59,221 nt of DNA from Bradyrhizobium retamae (GTDB lineage: Bacteria; Pseudomonadota; Alphaproteobacteria; Rhizobiales; Xanthobacteraceae): positions 1-59,221 of the forward strand of contig NZ_LLYA01000172.1 of the NCBI RefSeq assembly GCF_001440415.1. The letters run 5' to 3'. Under the pieces are notes generated by a model. That model searched no databases and had not been told where the DNA came from. It saw only the letters and a list, made by a program, of their open reading frames with translations. Below, piece by piece: positions 17,482 through 25,831 of the stretch. The position numbers were made by a program, and so were the translations under genes. Each line of letters begins with the position of its first letter. Positions within the stretch are counted from its first letter, which is position 1.

Positions 17482-18285
17482 ATGAAGTCATTCGCATTTC
17501 ACAGTCCAGGTACCGTGCCGGATGCGTTCGCATTGCTGAACGACGTCTCCGAGAGCAAGTTGCTCGCCGGCGGCATGACACTGTTGCCGACCATCAAGCA
17601 AAGGCTCGCGGAGCCCGCGGCGCTGATCGATCTGGCGAAAATTCCGCAACTGTCCGCGATTACCGTCGACGGAGACGCGCTGGTAATCGGCGCGATGGCC
17701 CGGCATATCGACGTCGTTACATCCGCGATCGTCCGGAGCAAGGTCCCGATGCTGGCGCATCTTGCCGCCGGCATCGGCGACCCCGCTGTGCGCAACCGCG
17801 GGACGATCGGCGGCTCTGTCGCCAACAACGATCCGTCCGCCGATTATCCGGCGGCGGTGCTGGCGCTTGACGCGATCATTGTGACCGACCGGCGTGAAAT
17901 ACCGGCGAGTGCGTTCTTCACCGGATTGTTCGAAACCTCGCTTGAGCCAAACGAGATCATCACTTCCATACGCTTTCCGATTCCGTCCACGGCCGGGTAC
18001 GCCAAATTCAAATCACCGGCGTCCCGTTATGCCGTGGTGGGGGTCTGTGTCGCGAAAGCTGGCGGCAGGGTGCGCGTCGCCGTGACGGGGGCAGGGCCGT
18101 GCGTCTTTCGCGTGCCGGAAATGGAGACCGCGCTCGAAGCGCGTTTCGAACCAGGCGCGATTGCGTCCATCAAGATCACTGCTGCAAGGCTGAACTCCGA
18201 CATCCACGCCGATGCTGAATACCGCGCGCATCTCGTTACCGTCATGGCGAAGAAGGCCGTCGCGGCCGCCATCCAGGGCTTGTGA
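17482..18285 (+). CDS. Molybdenum hydroxylase medium (FAD) subunit
   Basis: A 267-residue FAD-binding subunit (CoxM-like). The FAD loops are AGGMTLLP at residues 29-36 (family form AGGHSLLP, with the usual His replaced by Met) and NRGTIGGSVANNDPSADYPA at about 108-127. The C-terminal CO dehydrogenase flavoprotein domain follows, with a middle stretch KFKSPASRYAVVGV. The gene order small-large-medium differs from the second hydroxylase cluster at 51-56 kb. AGGAGAATGAG before the ATG is a good ribosome site. Confidence 0.93.
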   Translation: MKSFAFHSPGTVPDAFALLNDVSESKLLAGGMTLLPTIKQRLAEPAALIDLAKIPQLSAITVDGDALVIGAMARHIDVVTSAIVRSKVPMLAHLAAGIGDPAVRNRGTIGGSVANNDPSADYPAAVLALDAIIVTDRREIPASAFFTGLFETSLEPNEIITSIRFPIPSTAGYAKFKSPASRYAVVGVCVAKAGGRVRVAVTGAGPCVFRVPEMETALEARFEPGAIASIKITAARLNSDIHADAEYRAHLVTVMAKKAVAAAIQGL

Positions 18286-18292
18286 GGACGCA

Positions 18293-19750
18293 GTGGAATC
18301 AAGCATGGCTCGAACCGCGCCGACCGCGGGAGTTCACGACCTGGCCAAACTCTCTGCTACCGATCTGTTGGAGGGTTACAGGTCCGGGCGTTTCACGCCG
18401 CGGGAGGTTATCGAAGACGTCATCGCCGCGCTGAAGGTAACGCATGCGGTGTGCAATGTCGTGGTCACGCCCACTTATGAACAGGCGCGCGCCGCCGCGG
18501 ATCGGGCGACGGAAGCCTGGGGGGCAGGGCAACCTCAGGGACGGCTTGCCGGCGTGCCGGTCACCATCAAAGATCTGGTATTCGTCGCTGGTGTGCCGGC
18601 GCTTGGCGGCGCTCCCTGCAACCGGAGATTCGTACCGGATGCCAATGCTGCGGTCGTGGTCGCATTGCAGGCTGAAGGGGCCATCGTTACCTGCAAGACC
18701 ACGACATGCGAGTCCGGCTACAAGCTAACGGCGGATAGTCCGGTATCGGGCATCACCCGCAACCCCTGGGACAAGACTCGGACGAGTGGAGGGTCAAGTG
18801 GCGGTGCCGCGGCCGCCGTCGCTGCCGGGTGCGGTCCGTTAGCGATCGGTACCGACGGGGTGGGATCGATCCGCGTACCATCCTCTTTCTGCGGCGTGGT
18901 CGGCTTGAAACCGACCTTCGGATTGGTCCCGCGCTCGCCTGGATTTTCGCCGCCATCGTGGGCCTCGCTGGCCCATACCGGACCGATCGCGCGGACGGTC
19001 GCCGATGCTGCGTTGTTGCTGGAGGTGATTGCGGCCCATGACCTTCGTGACGTGGCGAGCCTGCCGGTCGCCTCCCGCAGGTTCAAGGTAGCGCCTGATC
19101 GTCTCGACGGCATAAAAATCGGAACCAGCGTGGATTTCGGTTATGCCGTCGTGGATCCGCAAGTACGTGACGCATTTGAAGCGGCAAGCGAAACGCTGGC
19201 GGCGCTCGGCGCCGAGATTGTTCCGGACTGCGCGAGATTTGCGCCTGATATGCTTGAGCGCATTCTGAAGCCGATCGCCTATACGGAACAGGCGGCGGCT
19301 GTCGCCAATCGCGATTCCATTGCCCTGTCGGCCTCCGACGAAGACTATCGCGACGTCATCGCGAAAGGCCGCAACTACAGCGGCATTGACTACGTCGAGG
19401 CAAGTTACCGGCGGGCAGGCTTGCGGGCGTCGTTTCTGGAGCTGTTTGGAAAGGTCGACGCTCTCGTCACGCCCACGGTAGCTGTCACGGCATTTCGTGC
19501 GGGCGCACTAGGCGTCGATCAAATTGCGGGATGTACCGTCGACCGGCATCTAGGTTGGTCGCCGTTCTCGTGGCCGATAAACCTGACTGGACTGCCGGCT
19601 GCGACCATTCCCTGCGGATTTGACGACAGCGGATTGCCGATCGGACTTCAGATTGTTGCCCCGTGGCTGGATGAGGGTTTGATCTTGCGGATCGCAGCCG
19701 CGTTCGAGCGGGCGAGGCCCTGGGTCCAGTTTCGGCCCTCCTTGTCCTGA
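18293..19750 (+). CDS. Amidase signature-family amidase
   Basis: A 485-residue amidase. GTG at 18293 is preferred because GAGG lies five bases upstream; ATG at 18305 in the same frame lacks such spacing. The Ser-cisSer-Lys triad is visible: Lys93 in VPVTIKDLVF, cis-Ser169 in SGGSSGGAAAA, and nucleophile Ser192 in GTDGVGSIRVPS. The consensus GTDxGGSIR has Val in place of one Gly. It hydrolyses a carboxamide to acid plus ammonia in the cytoplasm. As the last gene of the importer/hydroxylase unit it would act on an amide made or exposed by the hydroxylase. Its last 201 bases overlap a convergent LysR gene on the other strand. Confidence 0.92.
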   Translation: MESSMARTAPTAGVHDLAKLSATDLLEGYRSGRFTPREVIEDVIAALKVTHAVCNVVVTPTYEQARAAADRATEAWGAGQPQGRLAGVPVTIKDLVFVAGVPALGGAPCNRRFVPDANAAVVVALQAEGAIVTCKTTTCESGYKLTADSPVSGITRNPWDKTRTSGGSSGGAAAAVAAGCGPLAIGTDGVGSIRVPSSFCGVVGLKPTFGLVPRSPGFSPPSWASLAHTGPIARTVADAALLLEVIAAHDLRDVASLPVASRRFKVAPDRLDGIKIGTSVDFGYAVVDPQVRDAFEAASETLAALGAEIVPDCARFAPDMLERILKPIAYTEQAAAVANRDSIALSASDEDYRDVIAKGRNYSGIDYVEASYRRAGLRASFLELFGKVDALVTPTVAVTAFRAGALGVDQIAGCTVDRHLGWSPFSWPINLTGLPAATIPCGFDDSGLPIGLQIVAPWLDEGLILRIAAAFERARPWVQFRPSLS

Positions 19751-20668
19751 AACGGTGCGGGCTTCGACATCCGGCGTTAACGGCAACTCCGTTGCCAGCA
19801 GCAATTCGTCTTCGAGATTGAGATAGTGCGCGAGATATTCGTGCAAGGCGCCCGCGGCTTTGGACGTTGCGCCCGGCGACTTGTAGAGCAGTAGGTCGAC
19901 CTTCGGAAGTGGAGGCAAGCCCTCTTTGACTCCAAGTTCACGCATGTTGCGAACCAGCGCGCTGCGGCCGAGCACCGTGACGGCGATACCTGCGAAGGCT
20001 GCCGCCTGCAATCCGCCGACGCTGTCGCTGATGCACGCGATACGCCATCGCAAGCGCGCGGCTTCCAGCCGTTCGATGGCATGATCGCGATAGATGTTGC
20101 CAGGGGGTAGCAGCGCCAGCGGTATTGGAGATTCGTTGTGAGCCGTCGATTGCTCGCCCGCCATCCAAATCAATTGTTCCTGCCTGACGACCTGGCCGCC
20201 GGTGAAATCGTTCATCCGGGTCACCAGGGCAATATCCACTTCGCCCCGTTTGACGCACCCGACCAAGGGGGTTGAAAGCGAGCAGTTCAATTGGATCTGA
20301 ATGCGTGGAAATGCCTTTCGAAAGATTTTCAGGATCGAAGGCAACATAAATGCCGCATATAAATCGGGCGTGCCGAGGACGACATTTCCCTCGATATCCG
20401 GAGATGCGAGTTGCGACAGCAACTCGTCGTGGAGGCCCAGAATCGATCGGGCAAATTTGAGAACCGTTTCACCTTCGGTGGTGAGAAAAAGACGCCGGCC
20501 CTCGTGGATGAAAATGGCTTTTCCGGTCAGTTCCTCAAGGCGTTGGAGCTGCAGTGTGATCGCCGGTTGCGTTCGGCCCAATCGCCTCGCGGTCTCCGTG
20601 ATGCTTCCAGTCTCGACTACCGAAATCAGCGAGCGAAGCATCCGTATGTCCAAGCTGATCAGGTTCAT
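19550..20668 (-). CDS. LysR-type transcriptional regulator
   Basis: The start at 20668 follows GAGGGCTCA. The N-terminal winged helix-turn-helix is clear (MLRSLISVVETGSITETARR and QPAITLQLQRLEELTG), followed by a ligand-binding domain of normal length to about residue 305. The frame then runs on to 372 residues, and the last ~70 residues are simply the antisense of the amidase end, rich in Pro, Arg and Gln. It probably controls the upstream importer/hydroxylase/amidase unit, read convergently, but an operator is not evident. The long overlap could allow antisense interference. Confidence 0.9.
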   Translation of the reverse strand: MNLISLDIRMLRSLISVVETGSITETARRLGRTQPAITLQLQRLEELTGKAIFIHEGRRLFLTTEGETVLKFARSILGLHDELLSQLASPDIEGNVVLGTPDLYAAFMLPSILKIFRKAFPRIQIQLNCSLSTPLVGCVKRGEVDIALVTRMNDFTGGQVVRQEQLIWMAGEQSTAHNESPIPLALLPPGNIYRDHAIERLEAARLRWRIACISDSVGGLQAAAFAGIAVTVLGRSALVRNMRELGVKEGLPPLPKVDLLLYKSPGATSKAAGALHEYLAHYLNLEDELLLATELPLTPDVEARTVSGQGGPKLDPGPRPLERGCDPQDQTLIQPRGNNLKSDRQSAVVKSAGNGRSRQSSQVYRPRERRPT

Positions 20669-21352
20669 TGAGCCCTCACCGCGATTCTGAAGCCGGAACT
20701 TCACAAGCAAGTTTCGTGCTTGGACGCTGATCGCTGAAAAATGAGGCATTTGCAGCAAGTCGGAGAAGCTGTCGGTATAACGAAACGCTCGCAGAATAAG
20801 CGACGTTGATTGCTTCGCCGACAGGCGTCCCGACCGTCCCTCACCGTCGAGTGTCGCTTTTTGCATTGGTCGGGAAAGTAGCGCTATCCATGCATCCCGA
20901 TCGACCGATGACGCCCGTCCGGAGGGAGGTTTCCCCTCGTTGTAAGTACAATACAACTTCCTTGTATCGTGCTGCAGGGTCAGTGATCCGCGCAATTCAA
21001 TTGGTTCTCCGGTCAGGCCCGTCATTCAGGCGGGCCGTTGCCGTTTTGGGGACCGAACGATGGAGCCATTCCAATCGTACCGACCATATTCGTCTGACAT
21101 CGCATCCGGTGCCCGGCGCGACGCATGAATTCTCGATCCTGTGGGGCGCGCCGTCTGCGCGTGAACGTGGTCCGATCATTGGGGCGGTATCGCGTCCGCA
21201 GGATCGTAACGTGATTGGCATGCGTCGTCGAAGCTTTCCGCACGAAGGGCTCTGGTGTGGCCACTGGTCCAATGGCTTGGGACTGGCTGCAATTCTTCAT
21301 GGCCCTAACGTTGTATCTTGGATCCGCCATGGGGAGGCTTGGCAAGGCCCTG
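20669..21352. other. Intergenic stretch between two LysR genes, no gene recognised
   Basis: About 680 bases. Long open frames exist on both strands but are Arg/Pro-rich, lack ribosome sites and resemble no family. It should contain the promoter for the left LysR gene. No tRNA, repeat or clear hairpin was found. Confidence 0.4.
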
Positions 21353-22252
21353 TCAGGAACCTTCCTGGCCCAGAAGCAGGCTCGCTTGCCGGACTTCGTC
21401 CAGAAATGCCTTGGCCAGCCGTGATAGGGGTTCGGCCTCCGACCATAGCATGTAGGCCACGGCAAGCGTTCTGGGCGCAAAGGGCTGGACGATCAGATCG
21501 TGGCTGCCGCCCTGGCTTGGCGAAAACGGATCGACGACCGCAGCGCCTACCCCGGCGGCCGCGAGCACGCAAGCCGTATTGCAGTATCGCACCTCGACGG
21601 TCGGCTGAAACGGTGCGCCGGCTTGCGCGAAGCTCTCGCGCACGGCTTCGCCCAATCGCGTGCCGCGCTCCAGCCCGATGAAGGGCACCGCGACAAGGTC
21701 GGCGGCGGAAACAATTGGTCGTTCGGCCAGCGGATGTTTCGGCGGCAAGACGCAGACCATTTCGCCGGAGTGCACCACTTCGTGCGCAATGCCCGGGTGG
21801 TGCGACAGACCGAGCGCGAAACCCAGTTCCGCAACTCTGCTCAACACGCCCTCGATGATTCCTTCGTAACGCCGTACATCGAAGAACATCCGCGTCTGCG
21901 GACGGCGCCGCAGGAAGCCTGACATAGCGGGTGGAATGATGCTGTAGGCAACCGGCGGCGTCGCCACGATCGACAGATGTCCGGAGCGGCACTCCCGCAG
22001 GTCACGCACGCGATTCTCGAGCTTTGCATGCAGCGCGAAGATCGCCTCACTTTCCTTGTACAGCGCCATCGCTTCGATCGTTGGGAACAGGCGGTTGTTG
22101 ACACGCTCGAACAACGCGAACCCCGCTTGCGCTTCCATCGCTTTCAGCGCGTTGCTGATCGCTGGCTGGGACAATGCCAGATCATCCGCTGCCGCGACTG
22201 TCGTCCGGTGGCGAATGACCGCACGCAGGATTTCAAGTTGGCGCAAGTTCAT
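21353..22252 (-). CDS. LysR-type transcriptional regulator, divergent from the carbamoylase operon
   Basis: A 299-residue regulator of exactly usual LysR size. The helix-turn-helix is MNLRQLEILRAVIRHRTTV with SQPAISNALKAMEAQAG, followed by the effector domain (GHLSIVATPPVAYSIIPPA; MVCVLPPKHPLAERP). It is transcribed away from the operon starting at 22403, the classic arrangement for a LysR activator and its target. A dyad at 22287-22306 in the 150-base gap is a candidate binding site. The inducer is likely the operon substrate, a carbamoylated or cyclic amino-acid derivative (inference). Confidence 0.92.
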   Translation of the reverse strand: MNLRQLEILRAVIRHRTTVAAADDLALSQPAISNALKAMEAQAGFALFERVNNRLFPTIEAMALYKESEAIFALHAKLENRVRDLRECRSGHLSIVATPPVAYSIIPPAMSGFLRRRPQTRMFFDVRRYEGIIEGVLSRVAELGFALGLSHHPGIAHEVVHSGEMVCVLPPKHPLAERPIVSAADLVAVPFIGLERGTRLGEAVRESFAQAGAPFQPTVEVRYCNTACVLAAAGVGAAVVDPFSPSQGGSHDLIVQPFAPRTLAVAYMLWSEAEPLSRLAKAFLDEVRQASLLLGQEGS

Positions 22253-22286
22253 AATAACTGCCGATTATAGTCTGGGCGAAAATATC

Positions 22287-22306
22287 ATAGCACGAGTGAT
22301 TGCTAT
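22287..22306. promoter_or_regulatory. Candidate LysR operator
   Basis: Perfect inverted repeat ATAGCA - 8 bases - TGCTAT, which also satisfies the T-N11-A rule for LysR sites. It lies 35-54 bases upstream of the LysR start and about 100 upstream of the carbamoylase start. A second dyad, ATAAT/ATTAT (22251-22268), overlaps the LysR start codon and could serve autoregulation. Confidence 0.45.
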
Positions 22307-22402
22307 TGACGTCGTGCGTTTGCGTAATAGCGCGCGTTGTTGCGCGCAGTGCGGCTGAGATCATCCGCCCAATGAGGCAGCAATCCGCTTAGATTGGAGG
22401 CA

Positions 22403-23377
22403 ATGTTGGTCCGTGTTCTTCGCGCCGCCGCCGCTCAGATGGGGCCGACGCAAAAGGCTGATACGCGAGAGCACACGCTTGATCGGATGTTGAATCTGCT
22501 CGAGCAGGCTGCCGCGCGTGGCGCGAGCCTGGTGGTATTCCCGGAACTGGCATTCACGACTTTCTTTCCGCGATGGCTCATCGAGGGTGAGGCGCTCGAT
22601 CAATACTACGAGCATGGCATGCCGAATCCGGCGGTGCAGCCCTTGTTCGATCGCGCCCAGGTGCTCGGTGTCGGCTTCTATGTCGGTTACGCCGAACTCA
22701 CTTCGGAAGGGCGGCGATACAACTGTTCGATCCTTGTCGACAGCGACGGCGAAATTCTCGGTCGCTATCGCAAGGTGCATTTGCCCGGCTCGTTCGAGCC
22801 GCGAGCCGGCGCGCGTTATCAGCAGCTTGAAAAACGATATTTTGAGTATGGCAATTTGGGGTTTCCCGCCTTTCGGGCGGGACCCGACTGGCACCACGCG
22901 ATTATGGGCATGATGATCTGCAATGATCGCCGCTGGCCGGAAGCATGGCGCGTTCTGGGCTTGCAGGGCGTCGAACTGGTCTGCGTCGGTTACAATTCCG
23001 CGGCTTACGATCCAAACGGCGGCGTCACGGAAGATGCCGCGCTGCGCACCTTTCATTCGACGCTGGTGACTCAGGCGAACGCCTACATGAACGCCTCCTG
23101 GGTGATCGCAGTCGCAAAAGCGGGCGAGGAGGACGGCTCCGGACTGATCGGCGGCTCCTGCATCGTGGATCCGAATGGCCGCCTAGTCGCCGAAGCGCAG
23201 ACGCTCGGAGATGAAGTTCTTGTCGCCGACCTCGATCTCGATCTCTGCCGCCAGGGCAAGGACAAGATGTTCAATTTCGCCGCCCATCGGCGGCCGGAGC
23301 AATACGCCGTCATCACGGAGCGCGCCGGTGTCGTCGAGCCGGCCGTGAGGCAGCCGCTCGCAGCGCGAAGGAGCTGA
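22403..23377 (+). CDS. N-carbamoyl-D-amino-acid hydrolase-like enzyme (nitrilase superfamily)
   Basis: A 324-residue carbon-nitrogen hydrolase. The triad is Glu48 (VVFPELAFTTFFPRW), Lys124 (GRYRKVHLPG) and Cys173 (MMICNDRRWPEAWR). The flanking words match the known Agrobacterium D-carbamoylases closely, including LEKRYFEYGNLGFP and the C-terminal FNFAAHRRPEQY. Such enzymes hydrolyse N-carbamoyl-D-amino acids to D-amino acid, CO2 and ammonia and act as cytoplasmic oligomers. It leads an operon with an amino-acid importer. GGAGG is only two bases from the ATG, so the TTG at 22406 is a possible alternative start. It is a paralogue of the gene at 37512. Confidence 0.92.
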   Translation: MLVRVLRAAAAQMGPTQKADTREHTLDRMLNLLEQAAARGASLVVFPELAFTTFFPRWLIEGEALDQYYEHGMPNPAVQPLFDRAQVLGVGFYVGYAELTSEGRRYNCSILVDSDGEILGRYRKVHLPGSFEPRAGARYQQLEKRYFEYGNLGFPAFRAGPDWHHAIMGMMICNDRRWPEAWRVLGLQGVELVCVGYNSAAYDPNGGVTEDAALRTFHSTLVTQANAYMNASWVIAVAKAGEEDGSGLIGGSCIVDPNGRLVAEAQTLGDEVLVADLDLDLCRQGKDKMFNFAAHRRPEQYAVITERAGVVEPAVRQPLAARRS

Positions 23378-23378
23378 T

Positions 23379-24203
23379 ATGATACGCCTTTCGATCTCCG
23401 CCGGTTTCACCGCGTTTGCCGCGCCTGCAACAGCGCACGCTGCCGAACTGCCTGATACGATCAGGCAGGCGGGTGAATTGCGGCTCACGGTCAACTCGAC
23501 CTACGCCCCGATGGAGTATCGCGATCCGGCGACGAATCAGCTCGTCGGGCTCGATATCGATCTCGCCAACGAGCTCGCGAAACGGCTGAATGTGAAGATC
23601 ATCTGGAGCGAAACGCCGTTCGCCGAACTGATCCCCTCGTTACAGACCAAGCGCGCCGATTTCATCATCAGCGGTATTTCGGATCGCAGCTCACGGCGCG
23701 AGACCGCCGACTTCGTCGACTATCTTACCACGGGTCCGCAGTTCTTCGTTCTGGCGGAGAACGTGGCGAAGTCCGCTGTTGATCTCTGCGGCAAGAAGGT
23801 CGGTACAACGCGAAGCACCAGTTTCCCGGTCGAGATCGAGAAGTGGAGCAAGCAGAACTGCGAAGCCGGCGGAAAGCCCGCCGTGCAATATGTTCCGGGT
23901 GAAAACAGCATCGACGTCCGCAACCAGCTCAAGCAAGGTCGCATCGATGCTGCTGTGCAGGGCAGCGAGACGCTACCCTACGCCCAGCAACAGGAAACGG
24001 GAAAATACCGCGTCGTCGGAGAACCGTTCGCTATCGGTTATCAGGGCATCATGTTCCGGAAGGACGACGCGGTGCTGCGCGAAGTGGTGACAGAACACCT
24101 CGCCGCGATGATCGCGGACGGCTCCTACAGGGGCATTCTCGACAAGTACGGGCTAGGCGCGCATGCGGTCGAGCGACCGATGATGAATGCAGCCACGCAA
24201 TGA
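23379..24203 (+). CDS. Polar amino acid-type ABC substrate-binding protein (first of two)
   Basis: A 274-residue periplasmic protein of the amino acid-binding family 3. AAGGAG precedes the ATG by five bases. The signal peptide ends after ATAHA near residue 22. The mature start ELPDTIRQAGELRLTVN and the hinge motif YAPMEYRDPATNQLVGLDID are typical, as are SGISDRSSRRETADFVDY and the closing DGSYRGILDKYGL. It overlaps the permease gene by ATGA. A close paralogue lies at the other end of the transporter (25832), sharing the same motif order. Confidence 0.92.
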   Translation: MIRLSISAGFTAFAAPATAHAAELPDTIRQAGELRLTVNSTYAPMEYRDPATNQLVGLDIDLANELAKRLNVKIIWSETPFAELIPSLQTKRADFIISGISDRSSRRETADFVDYLTTGPQFFVLAENVAKSAVDLCGKKVGTTRSTSFPVEIEKWSKQNCEAGGKPAVQYVPGENSIDVRNQLKQGRIDAAVQGSETLPYAQQQETGKYRVVGEPFAIGYQGIMFRKDDAVLREVVTEHLAAMIADGSYRGILDKYGLGAHAVERPMMNAATQ

Positions 24204-25057
24204 GCAACGCAACCACGCTTGCCGTAGGTTTCCCCGATCTTTCGAAGATGACGGTGGCGCGTCAGCCCCATTGGAGACGGTGGCTCGCCGCGGCCGCAAT
24301 TCTCGTTACACTGGCCGCCATCGGGCGAGCCTTCGCCAACGGTCAGATCGAATGGTCGTATGTCAGCCGCTTCCTGACGGCGCGTGTGATCCTCGAGGGC
24401 ATCGTCAATACCATGGTGATGGCCGTGTTCGCCATGGCACTCGGCATCGCTCTCGGCGTCGTTGTCGCGATCATGAGGCTATCGCCCAATCCGGTGCTGA
24501 AGTCCGTCGCCGCCGGCTATACTTGGTTGTTCCGCGGCACGCCGCTGATCCTGCAACTGCTGCTGTGGTTCAACATCGCCCTGGTGTTTCCGACTATTGG
24601 CATTCCGGGCCTGTGGTCGGCGCGGGCAGTCGATGTCATGACGCCATTTCTGTCCGCGCTCCTCGGCCTCGGCATCAATCAGGGCGCCTACACATCCGAA
24701 GTGATGAGGGCGGGCATGCTGTCGGTCGACGCCGGACAATATGAGGCCGCGAAGGCCATCGGCATGGGACGGCTGCGCGCGCTGCGCCGGATCATCCTGC
24801 CACAGGCGATGCGGGTGGTGATCCCGCCGCTCGGCAACGAGTTCATCGGCATGGTGAAAGCCACCTCGCTCGCAAGCGTCATCCAATATCCGGAGCTGCT
24901 GCACAGCGCCGAGAATATCTATTACGCCAATTCGCGTGTCATCGAACTCCTGATCGTCGCCGGTCTCTGGTATCTGCTCGTCGTATCGATCTTGACGCCC
25001 TTGCAGATGCTGCTCGAACGACGCTTCGCGCGCGGCTTTTCGCAGACCGGCCGATGA
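24200..25057 (+). CDS. Polar amino acid-type ABC permease
   Basis: A 285-residue permease of the HisMQ/GlnP group with five to six membrane segments. ILEGIVNTMVMAVFAMALG and GYTWLFRGTPLILQLLL are family landmarks, and the coupling loop is EAAKAIGMGRLRALRRIILP. Only one permease gene is present, so the channel is presumably a homodimer. It overlaps its neighbours by ATGA on both sides. Confidence 0.93.
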   Translation: MSNATTLAVGFPDLSKMTVARQPHWRRWLAAAAILVTLAAIGRAFANGQIEWSYVSRFLTARVILEGIVNTMVMAVFAMALGIALGVVVAIMRLSPNPVLKSVAAGYTWLFRGTPLILQLLLWFNIALVFPTIGIPGLWSARAVDVMTPFLSALLGLGINQGAYTSEVMRAGMLSVDAGQYEAAKAIGMGRLRALRRIILPQAMRVVIPPLGNEFIGMVKATSLASVIQYPELLHSAENIYYANSRVIELLIVAGLWYLLVVSILTPLQMLLERRFARGFSQTGR

Positions 25058-25818
25058 CCCGCCACCTCGTCGCCATCCGTTCCATCAGCAAGACTTTCGG
25101 AGAGTTTCAGGCTCTCAGGCAGGTGTCGCTGGATGTATCGGCGGGCGAAGTGTTGTGCCTGATCGGAGCTTCGGGATCGGGCAAGACGACGCTGCTGCGT
25201 TGCATCAATCAGCTTACTCCGGTCGACAGCGGCGGTATCTGGCTCGACGGCGAGTTGCTGGGCGTACGCGAAGAGGGTGGACGAATGCACCGTCTGACGG
25301 AACGCCAGATCGCGCGGCAACGATTGAAGACCGGCATGGTATTTCAGCGCTTCAACCTCTTCCCGCACAAGACGGCGCTCGAAAATATCACCGAAGGTCC
25401 AGTGCAAGTGCAAGGCCGCGACCGGCAGGAAGCACGGAGCGAAGCCATGGAGCTGCTGCGGCGCGTCGGGTTGACGGCGAAAGCCGATGCTTATCCGTCG
25501 CAGCTCTCGGGCGGCCAGCAGCAGCGGGTGGCGATCGCTCGTGCGCTGGCCATGAAGCCGATGCTGATGCTGTTCGACGAACCGACGAGCGCGCTCGACC
25601 CTGAACTGGTGGGTGAGGTGCTCTCGGTCATGAAGGAACTTGCCCAGAGCGGCATGACGATGATGGTGGTGACGCATGAGCTCGGCTTTGCGCGCGAGGT
25701 CGCGGACAGGGTCGTTTACATGGACCACGGCGCCATCGTGGAGTCCGGATTTTCGAGGGACGTCCTCGGCGCGCCCCGCGAAGCGCGCACTCGAGCCTTT
25801 CTCTCCGCGGTGATCTGA
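25054..25818 (+). CDS. Polar amino acid-type ABC ATPase
   Basis: A 254-residue ATPase of the GlnQ/HisP group. Walker A GASGSGKT is near residues 42-49, the landmark GMVFQRFNLFPHKTALENI follows, the signature is LSGGQQQRVAIARAL, Walker B LMLFDEPTSALDPE and switch VTHELGFAREV. It powers the single permease encoded just upstream. Confidence 0.94.
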   Translation: MTRHLVAIRSISKTFGEFQALRQVSLDVSAGEVLCLIGASGSGKTTLLRCINQLTPVDSGGIWLDGELLGVREEGGRMHRLTERQIARQRLKTGMVFQRFNLFPHKTALENITEGPVQVQGRDRQEARSEAMELLRRVGLTAKADAYPSQLSGGQQQRVAIARALAMKPMLMLFDEPTSALDPELVGEVLSVMKELAQSGMTMMVVTHELGFAREVADRVVYMDHGAIVESGFSRDVLGAPREARTRAFLSAVI

Positions 25819-25831
25819 TGGGGCAGCTTCA

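Noticed and set aside
14594..18285. Naming the three genes coxS, coxL, coxM as a CO dehydrogenase
   Set aside because: The CO-specific Cys loop is missing and the context is importer plus amidase.
21276..21292. GG-N10-GC spacing on the plus strand near 21.28 kb
   Set aside because: No plus-strand gene follows, and the -12 part reads TGGC instead of TTGC.
20806..21681. 291-residue plus-strand frame between and into the LysR genes
   Set aside because: Arg/Pro-rich, no ribosome site, and its 3' half is antisense to a clear LysR gene.
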